From a bacterium (GTDB taxonomy: Bacteria; UBA8248), in NCBI GenBank assembly GCA_027622355.1, contig JAQBZT010000095.1, positions 1-9,384 on the forward strand: a stretch of 9,384 nt of DNA. Reading direction: 5' to 3'. A model generated the notes under the pieces. It was not told the origin of the DNA. It searched no databases and was given only the letters and a program-made list of their open reading frames with translations. A program made the translations under genes and the position numbers. The first letter of the stretch is position 1. The number at the start of each line of letters is the position of its first letter. This document shows, in pieces, positions 1 to 5,165 of the stretch.

Positions 1-1060
1 GATACAGCCAGCCCTCCTTCAGTTCGGGCTCGCCCTCGAAAAGCTCGAACCAGACCGGGTCGCGCTCGGGATCGGCGTGGCTCTCGCACATGAAGCCCGC
101 CGGGCTCGCCGCCACGAGATGGGCGTGGATTTGCGGATCGTGGTGCGGGATGAAGGAAAGGCCCGCCGCCTCGGCCGACGCCACGATCTCCCGGCTCCCG
201 GTCACCCCCTCGAACTTGGTCGCGTCGAACTGGATGTAGTCCACCGCCCCCGACTCGATGAGGAGCAGACAGTCCGACACCGTGACCTCGCCGTGTCCCT
301 CGGCGATGGGAATGGGACAGGACTTCCGCAGCTTCGGCAGCGAGCGCTTGGCCTCGCGCCAACCCAGGGGCTCCTCCAGCCAGGCCAGATCGAATTCCTG
401 AAGAGCCTCGGCCCCCCGCAGTGCCTCCTCGAAACCCCAGGCGCCGTTCACATCCACCGCCAGAGCGCACTCGGGGCCGATCGCCCCGCGGACGGCGGCC
501 ACCCGCCCCACATCCTCCTTCAGCGCAAGCCCGCCCACCTTCATCTTGAAGGCACGGTGCCCCATGTCGTAGGAGCGCTCCATCTCGGCCACCAACTCGC
601 GGACGCCCTTCCCCTCGCGGTAGTAGCCCCCGCCCGCATAGGTGCGCGCCCGGCTCTCACTGCCGCCCAGCATTTGATAAAGGGGCCTCCCCTCGGCCTT
701 TCCCTTGATGTCCCAGAGGGCGTTGTCCACCGCCGCCGCCGCCGTCACGACCGCCGAGCGGCCCCAGCCCCGCCGCGAGGCCTCGGGCCCGTAGGTCATC
801 CCGAGCAGCTTCTCCAGAACCGGCGCCGGATCGAACGGGTCCTTCTGGAGGATCGTCTCGCCGAAGCCGCGCGCGAAGAGCTCGGCCGCCCCGCGCACCG
901 GCACCCCGGCCGTCCCCAGCCCCACCCCGGTGACGCCCGCATCGGTGTGGACCTTCACCACCAGCTCGTTCACCGAGAAGACCGGCTTCCAGCTGACCCA
1001 GAACTCCCGCTCCGGCTGGGGGGCGGAGAGAACGTAGGCCTCGACCCCTGTGATCTTCAT
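1..1060 (-). CDS. Mandelate racemase / muconate lactonizing enzyme family protein (enolase superfamily), C-terminus beyond the window
   Basis: About 353 codons are visible from the start; the reading frame is still open at base 1, so the C-terminal end is missing (family members are usually about 370-400 aa). Enolase-superfamily landmarks, translated by hand, appear in order: an N-terminal capping domain, the FKMKVG motif with K172 and K174 (KxK catalytic base), metal-ligand candidates D203 (AVDVNG), E229 (WLEEP) and E258 (GHGE), D279 (QFDATKF), and HHDPQIHAHL with H306/H307. The D279-His pair resembles the Asp-His dyad of the mandelate racemase subgroup. These enzymes abstract a proton alpha to a carboxylate under Mg2+, giving racemisation or dehydration of acids such as sugar acids. 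The start overlaps the stop of the upstream FAH gene (ATGA), with GGAGA 7 nt before it, so the two genes are probably co-translated. The substrate cannot be deduced. Confidence 0.9.
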   Translation of the reverse strand, partial: MKITGVEAYVLSAPQPEREFWVSWKPVFSVNELVVKVHTDAGVTGVGLGTAGVPVRGAAELFARGFGETILQKDPFDPAPVLEKLLGMTYGPEASRRGWGRSAVVTAAAAVDNALWDIKGKAEGRPLYQMLGGSESRARTYAGGGYYREGKGVRELVAEMERSYDMGHRAFKMKVGGLALKEDVGRVAAVRGAIGPECALAVDVNGAWGFEEALRGAEALQEFDLAWLEEPLGWREAKRSLPKLRKSCPIPIAEGHGEVTVSDCLLLIESGAVDYIQFDATKFEGVTGSREIVASAEAAGLSFIPHHDPQIHAHLVAASPAGFMCESHADPERDPVWFELFEGEPELKEGWLY

Positions 1061-1962
1061 GCGCCGCTCTCCGCCACCACCGGATTGCGGAGCACCCCGA
1101 GGGGCCCGGACTCCACCTCGGCCACGCTCCCCACCTTGAGCAGGTAGCGCTCCGCGTCGGGGCGGAAGATGGCGCAGCCCTCCGGCGTTCCGGTCGAGAC
1201 CAGATCGCCCGGCTCAAGCCCCATCTGGGAGAGGTAGGAGATGATATGGGGGATGTCGAAGATCATCTGGGAGAGGCTCTGGCGCTGCAGCTCGTGACCG
1301 TCCACCCGGCCGATGATCTCCATCTTCTGCGGGTCGCCCGCCTCGTCCGCCGTCACGATCCAGGGGCCGATGGCGTTCATCCCCGGCAGGTTCTTCGAGA
1401 GGAACAGCCCGCCGCGCACCTCGTCCGCCTGCACGTCCCGCGCCGTCACGTCGTTGTAGAGGGTGTAGCCCATGATCACATCGTAGGCTTCCTCGCGGGA
1501 GATGTTGCGGCAGCGCTTGCCGATCACCATCACGATCTCGGCCTCCGAGTCGAGCTGCTTCGTGAACGAGGGATAGATGATCGGGGCATCGGGCCCGATG
1601 ATCGTGCAGGTGAACCGCGGCGCCACCGGAATCTGCTTGGGCATCGCGCTCTTCGACTCCTCCAGATGCTTGTGGAAATTCCGCCCCGCGTGGATGAACT
1701 TGGGCGGCCGGGGAACCGGGGCGAGCAGCCGCACCGCCGGGAGCGGCCGCACGTGCGCCGCGTGGCCGCCGCCTTCGGCCTCCTTCGCCAGCGCGCGCGC
1801 CAGAGCAAGGCCCACCTCCTCCATCCTGAGAAAAGCCACCATGTCGGGCGCAATCGCGCTTGATGCCCCCGCCAGATCGAGCACCCGATCCCCCGAGAGC
1901 ACCACCCCGATGCTCTCCCGGGCGGCGCCCCCCTCCACGATCTCCATCGTCACAAGCTTCAT
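1057..1962 (-). CDS. Fumarylacetoacetate hydrolase (FAH) family protein
   Basis: The product has 301 aa, a usual length for the short FAH/FAHD1-like proteins. A variable N-terminal part (about 1-80) precedes the FAH fold. The motif PPKFIHAGRNFHKHL lies at 87-100. The metal-binding ExE pair is E140/E142 in LDSEAEIVMVIGKRCR, followed by GYTLYNDVTARDVQ (165-178) with the third ligand D171. LSKNLPGMNAIGPW follows at 188-201 and GTPEG at 258-262. Family members are cytosolic Mg2+/Mn2+ enzymes acting on 2-oxo or beta-keto acids (hydrolase, hydratase, decarboxylase or isomerase); the exact reaction is not visible. The chosen ATG has GGGAG 8 nt upstream. The gene overlaps the following enolase-superfamily gene by 4 bases, so the two likely form one catabolic operon for a carboxylic acid. 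It may be annotated elsewhere as a 2-keto-4-pentenoate hydratase/2-oxohepta-3-ene-1,7-dioate hydratase family protein. Confidence 0.93.
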   Translation of the reverse strand: MKLVTMEIVEGGAARESIGVVLSGDRVLDLAGASSAIAPDMVAFLRMEEVGLALARALAKEAEGGGHAAHVRPLPAVRLLAPVPRPPKFIHAGRNFHKHLEESKSAMPKQIPVAPRFTCTIIGPDAPIIYPSFTKQLDSEAEIVMVIGKRCRNISREEAYDVIMGYTLYNDVTARDVQADEVRGGLFLSKNLPGMNAIGPWIVTADEAGDPQKMEIIGRVDGHELQRQSLSQMIFDIPHIISYLSQMGLEPGDLVSTGTPEGCAIFRPDAERYLLKVGSVAEVESGPLGVLRNPVVAESGA

Positions 1963-2038
1963 TCGCCGCTCTCCCTTCCTGTGCCGGGAGCGGAGCGCGC
2001 CCCCTGACCATGCATGCCGGTATCATTCAGAAGCCCTC

Positions 2039-2068
2039 ATCATCCGGCCCGCGCCCGCCCCCCGTCAA
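2039..2068 (-). promoter_or_regulatory. Possible sigma70 promoter of the FAH / enolase-superfamily operon
   Basis: Minus-strand TTGACG (2063-2068) is followed after 18 nt by GATGAT (2039-2044), a 4/6 match to the -10 consensus. It lies between the terminator of the preceding small gene and the FAH start, where a promoter for the pair is needed. The spacer is very G-rich, so this is a weak call. Confidence 0.35.
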
Positions 2069-2092
2069 CCGGAATGGCCCGGGAAAAAAGAC

Positions 2093-2128
2093 AAAAAAAA
2101 CCCCCGCCGGATGCGCATCCGGCAGAGG
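2093..2128 (-). terminator. Intrinsic terminator after the 75-aa small gene
   Basis: The 18-base palindrome GCCGGATGCGCATCCGGC (2106-2123) is extended on the minus-strand RNA by five further pairs, some G-U, between 2124-2128 and 2101-2105. This gives a stem of about 12 bp with a GCGC loop, followed by eight U (A-run at 2093-2100). The wobble pairs form only on the minus-strand transcript, which fixes the orientation. It begins about 18 nt after the stop codon of the small gene at 2146. Confidence 0.85.
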
Positions 2129-2145
2129 GCGCGGCAGAAAGGGAT

Positions 2146-2373
2146 TCAAGCCCGAACGCTCACACTCCTTCCCCTCTCCTGCTCCGGGGGCGGGGGCGCA
2201 CTTCGATCGGCGGCGGCGAGCTCGGAAACCGGGGGGACGGCGCCCGGCGCGTTGCGCTCCGCGTCCCGCACCGCCTCAAAGCGCGCGCCCGAGGCTTCTT
2301 GCGACGCGGCCGGGGCGCTCGCCTCGCGCGGCGTAAAATTCGCCGGAACCTCGGCGCGGATCGCATCCACCAT
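2146..2373 (-). CDS. Small hypothetical protein, 75 aa, Ala/Pro/Glu-rich and probably disordered
   Basis: I do not recognise this protein. The ATG at 2373 was preferred to an in-frame ATG at 2445 because AAGGAGGAA lies directly upstream, with 7 nt between GGAGG and the start, whereas the longer start has no ribosome binding site. The product (MVDAIRAEVPANFT...) is rich in Ala, Pro, Glu and Arg, has no Cys, no membrane segment and no signal peptide, and ends in a run of four prolines followed by a charged tail. Such composition usually means a largely disordered polypeptide. It sits between two intrinsic terminators (2482-2505 upstream, 2093-2128 downstream), so it may be its own transcription unit, although I found no convincing promoter in the roughly 110 bases upstream. 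The strong Shine-Dalgarno sequence and closely spaced terminator support a real gene; the function is unknown. Confidence 0.6.
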   Translation of the reverse strand: MVDAIRAEVPANFTPREASAPAASQEASGARFEAVRDAERNAPGAVPPVSELAAADRSAPPPPEQERGRSVSVRA

Positions 2374-2481
2374 CTGGCTTCCTCCTTCTGGGACAACGGG
2401 CAGACTCCCGAATTCAAGGCAAGAGAAAAGCACAAGGCGTGCCATTCCGGCGAAGCGAAAAACACGGAGGAAAACAAGGGG

Positions 2482-2505
2482 AAGAAAAACCGGGCCGGGG
2501 CCCAG
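2482..2505 (-). terminator. Intrinsic terminator between the two small genes
   Basis: On the minus strand CTGGGC, a CCCG loop and GCCCGG form a 6-bp stem (one G-U pair), followed by TTTTTCTT (2482-2489). It lies about 90 nt after the stop of the 86-aa gene. The remainder of the 2374-2594 gap is pyrimidine-rich on the minus strand and holds a short perfect inverted repeat TGTCTC/GAGACA at 2508-2520. I see no gene in it. Confidence 0.6.
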
Positions 2506-2594
2506 GCTGTCTCAGAGACAAAAGGCGAGACAACGCGCCGCGAGACACAGCTTAAGGGAAAAGGAAAAACGGAAATGCCGGAAAGAGGAAAAAA

Positions 2595-2855
2595 TCAGGC
2601 CTTCGCGTTGACGCTCCCGCCGCGATTTCCCCCAATATCCGGCACGGTAACTTCCGGCAGGTACGGCAGGGTAACTTCCGGCAGCTCCGGCAGGACAATT
2701 TCCGGGGCCACCGGCTGCGCGGCGGCAAGCTGCTTCATCTCCGAGCGCACTTTCTCGACCTCCCGGCCGAAACGCGCCATCGCCCCCGCCGTCGTCGTCG
2801 CCCGCGCCTCGGCCGAGTGCGAATGAAAGCTCGCATGAAATTGAACCCCTGGCAT
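2595..2855 (-). CDS. Small hypothetical protein, 86 aa, with a PEVT-type 8-residue repeat
   Basis: I do not recognise this protein. The start is well supported: AGGAGG (2863-2868) lies 7 nt before the ATG. The N-terminus is His-rich (H7, H11, H13). A predicted amphipathic helix follows (MARFGREVEKVRSEMKQLA, 26-44), and then a Pro-rich segment built of 8-residue repeats: QPVAPEIV (47-54), LPELPEVT (55-62), LPYLPEVT (63-70) and a partial copy VPDI. The tail is Gly/Asn-rich. There is no Cys, membrane segment or signal peptide. The gene starts about 70 nt after the EF-G stop codon, so it may be co-transcribed with EF-G or have a promoter in that short gap. A terminator follows at 2482-2505. The His cluster could bind metal, but that is speculation. 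Confidence 0.65.
   Translation of the reverse strand: MPGVQFHASFHSHSAEARATTTAGAMARFGREVEKVRSEMKQLAAAQPVAPEIVLPELPEVTLPYLPEVTVPDIGGNRGGSVNAKA
2646..2717 (-). repeat. Three tandem 24-bp repeats inside the 86-aa gene
   Basis: Units are 2646-2669, 2670-2693 and a diverged 2694-2717. The first two share GGTAACTTCCGGCAG plus CCGGCAG/ACGGCAG ends on the plus strand. The period is in frame (8 codons) and encodes the PEVT repeat, so copy-number changes would keep the gene open. Confidence 0.85.
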
Positions 2856-2913
2856 GAAAAAGCCTCCTGAAAAAAAACGCTATCTCTCTTATCGGCTCGG
2901 GAGGGGGAAGAGT

Positions 2914-2927
2914 TGAGGGCGCCCTCA
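2914..2927. repeat. Perfect 14-bp palindrome overlapping the EF-G stop codon
   Basis: TGAGGGCGCCCTCA reads the same on both strands and includes the TGA stop of the EF-G gene (2925-2927). As RNA it could only form a short hairpin and no U-run follows directly, so it is not a convincing terminator. It may be coincidental in GC-rich DNA. Confidence 0.5.
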
Positions 2928-4973
2928 CCCCCCCGCCATCTCGCAGGCTTCGTAGTGGGAAAACGCCATGGTGTACGTGGCGCGGCCCTGGGTGGCCGAG
3001 CGCAGGGCGGTGGCGTAACCGAACATCTGGGCGAGGGAGACCTGGGCGCGGACGATCTGGGCGGTGCCGCCGCGCTCCTCCATGCCGCCGACCCGGCCGC
3101 CCCGCCCGTTCAAATCGCCGATGACGGCGCCGGTGAATTCCTCGGGGGTGGCGACCTCGACCGCCATGACGGGCTCGAGGAGCTGCCCCCCGGCCGCGCG
3201 GCAGGCCTCGCCGAAGGCATTTCCGGCGGCGATGCCGAAGGCGGCCTCGGTGCCCCGCTCGTCGGTATGGGCCTCGATGAGCTCGACCCGGATGTCGGTC
3301 ATCTCGTAGCCGGCGAGGTAGCCGCTGCTGGAAGCCGCGCGGAGGGCCGCCTCGGCGGAGGCGATGAGGTGGGCGGGGGCCGCGCCCGCGGGCACGCTGT
3401 TTTCGAGGGTGACGCCGGCCCCCGGGGCGGGCGAGACGCGAAGCCGAATGCGGGCGAACTGGGGCTTGCCCCCGAGTTCACGGTCGAAGACGGCCTCGGC
3501 CTCGGCGGCCTTTTTGATCGTCTCGCGGTAGACGACGCGGGGCCTTCCGATGCGGACGGGCACGCCGAACTCATCGAGGATGCGCCGGGCCAGCACGTCG
3601 AGGTGCAGCTCGCCCATCCCGCTCATGACGATCTGGCCGCTCCCCTCGTCGCGGGTGGCGTGAAAGGTCGGGTCCTCGGCTTCGAGCTTGTCGAGGGTTT
3701 CGCCCAGCTTTTTCGCGCCGGTGGCGTCGCGCGGTTCGATGGCGACCGAGATCACGGGCGGGGCCGCGGAGATGGACTCGAAGAGGATGGGATCTTTTTC
3801 GGTGCAGAGGGTATCGCCCGTGGCGGCGCCCTTGAGCCCCGCGGCGGCCACGATGTCCCCCGCCCCGATGGCCTCGATGCGCTCCCTTTTGTGGGAATAC
3901 ATGCGGAAGAGGCGGGCGAGGCGCTCGCTCGCGCCGCGGGCGGGGTTCCAGACGGAATCGCCCACCTTGGCCTGCCCGCTGTAGACGCGCAGGTAGGTGA
4001 GGCGCCTTCCCTCGTCGATCTGGACCTTGAAGACGAGAGCGGCGAAGGGAGCGTCCGCCTCGGCCGGGCGGACGGCCTCGCCGCCGCCCTTCTCCTCGGG
4101 CAGGCGCCCCACGGCGGACGGGACATCGAGGGGAGAGGGCAGATAGTCCACCACGGCGTCGAGGAGGGGCTGCACCCCGCGGTTCCTCAGCGAGGAGCCG
4201 CAAAAGACCGGGGTGAGCGCCCCCGCGAGGGTCCCTTTGCGGAGGGCGCGCTTGAGCATCGCCTCGCTCACCTCGCCGCCCTCGAGATAGGCGGCCATGA
4301 GTGCTTCGTCGAAATCGGCGGCCGCCTCGATGAGCGCATCGCGCAGGGCGGCGGCGCGTTCCTTGAGCGCCCCCTCGGCGGGGCGGCGCGAAAGCGACCG
4401 GCCCTCGTCCGCATCGCTCCAGGTGAGGTAATCGCCGGTGAGCACGTCCACCTGCCCCGTGTAGGCGCTCCCCTCCCCGTCGGGCCATTGCATGAGGACG
4501 GGCCGGGCGCCCAGCTTCTCGCGCATCATCCCGATCGTGCGCTCGAAGTCCGCCCCGAGCCGGTCGAGCTTGTTGATGAAGGTGAGGCGGGGGACGCGGA
4601 ACTTCTCGGCCTGATGCCAGACGGTCTCGCTCTGGGGCTCGACCCCCTCTACCGCGCTGAAGATGGCGATCGCCCCGTCGAGGACGCGGAGGCTGCGCTC
4701 GACCTCGATGGTGAAATCCACATGGCCGGGGGTGTCGATGAGGGTGATTTCGTAATCGCCCCAGAGGCAGGTGATGGCGGCCGCGGTGATCGAGATGCCG
4801 CGCTCCCGCTCCTGGGCCATCCAGTCGGTGGTGGCCTGGCCTTCGTCCACTTCACCGATGCGGTGGACGGTGCCGCTGTAGAAGAGTATCCGCTCGGTGG
4901 TGGTCGTTTTTCCGGCGTCGATGTGGGAGATGATGCCAAAGTTGCGGCGCATCTCCAGCGGGGGGCGCTTCAT
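2925..4973 (-). CDS. fusA: Elongation factor G paralogue (EF-G2-like translational GTPase)
   Basis: The product has 682 aa, close to the usual length of about 690. G-domain motifs are intact: SHIDAGKT (16-23), DTPGH (80-84), NKLD (134-137) and a G5-like CGSSLRNRGV (258-267). Domain II covers about 305-400. Domain III contains MSGMGELHLDV (450-460). Domain IV starts near VYRETI (481-486), and domain V is well conserved (LLEPVMAVEV, LNGRGGRVGGMEERG, MFGYATALRS, TQGRATYTM). EF-G drives GTP-dependent translocation on the ribosome and, with RRF, recycling. Both domain IV tip loops are altered: the canonical SGGRGQYG reads LGGKPQFA (500-507) and HDVDSSE reads HTDERGTE (569-576), with the His kept. 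No ribosomal-protein or EF-Tu genes flank it, as they would the housekeeping copy. I infer a second EF-G. GAGGT lies 5 nt before the chosen ATG; M8 is a less likely start. Confidence 0.93.
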   Translation of the reverse strand: MKRPPLEMRRNFGIISHIDAGKTTTTERILFYSGTVHRIGEVDEGQATTDWMAQERERGISITAAAITCLWGDYEITLIDTPGHVDFTIEVERSLRVLDGAIAIFSAVEGVEPQSETVWHQAEKFRVPRLTFINKLDRLGADFERTIGMMREKLGARPVLMQWPDGEGSAYTGQVDVLTGDYLTWSDADEGRSLSRRPAEGALKERAAALRDALIEAAADFDEALMAAYLEGGEVSEAMLKRALRKGTLAGALTPVFCGSSLRNRGVQPLLDAVVDYLPSPLDVPSAVGRLPEEKGGGEAVRPAEADAPFAALVFKVQIDEGRRLTYLRVYSGQAKVGDSVWNPARGASERLARLFRMYSHKRERIEAIGAGDIVAAAGLKGAATGDTLCTEKDPILFESISAAPPVISVAIEPRDATGAKKLGETLDKLEAEDPTFHATRDEGSGQIVMSGMGELHLDVLARRILDEFGVPVRIGRPRVVYRETIKKAAEAEAVFDRELGGKPQFARIRLRVSPAPGAGVTLENSVPAGAAPAHLIASAEAALRAASSSGYLAGYEMTDIRVELIEAHTDERGTEAAFGIAAGNAFGEACRAAGGQLLEPVMAVEVATPEEFTGAVIGDLNGRGGRVGGMEERGGTAQIVRAQVSLAQMFGYATALRSATQGRATYTMAFSHYEACEMAGG

Positions 4974-5069
4974 CGTCTACCTCACGGGGCTGGATTCACA
5001 GGATACGCCCGTAAAGGGTACTGCGAAGCGCGGCGGCAGGGAAGCGGGGGATGCCCAGGCGGTGCAGAT

Positions 5070-5134
5070 GCGGCCCTCCAGACGTGGGGGGCCCGCCGGA
5101 TCAAAGCGGCCCCCCCACAGAGTGGAGGGGCCGC
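5070..5134. repeat. Pair of related GC-rich inverted repeats between feoB and the EF-G gene
   Basis: A second hairpin (arms 5070-5080 and 5085-5096, slightly imperfect) lies next to the one at 5106-5134, separated by about 9 bases. The arms are near copies of each other, so the outer and inner arms can also pair to give one long nested stem. The remaining part of the 4974-5165 gap shows only a weak promoter-like match for the EF-G gene (minus-strand TTCGCA, 16 nt, TATCCT, near 5000-5030). Confidence 0.6.
5106..5134 (-). terminator. GC-rich hairpin downstream of feoB, probable terminator
   Basis: Arms 5106-5118 and 5122-5134 pair over 13 bases with one mismatch around a 3-nt loop. It starts about 30 nt after the feoB stop. 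On the minus strand only a short TTTG follows the stem, so termination may be partial or factor-assisted, allowing read-through into the EF-G gene. Confidence 0.5.
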
Positions 5135-5165
5135 ACAGGAGAACCTCTTTATGCCGGCTGCCGGT

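Noticed and set aside
77..1147. Long plus-strand frame opposite the enolase-superfamily gene
   Set aside because: Arg/Pro/Gly/His-rich antisense translation with no motif. The minus-strand gene carries intact catalytic motifs.
2374..2482. Promoter for the 75-aa gene
   Set aside because: T-rich -35-like strings exist, but none has an acceptable -10 at 16-18 nt. No call made.
2014..2826. Plus-strand frame of 270 codons across the two small genes and their terminators
   Set aside because: No ribosome binding site seen, low-complexity basic translation, and it overlaps two minus-strand terminators. The small minus-strand ORFs have near-perfect Shine-Dalgarno sequences.
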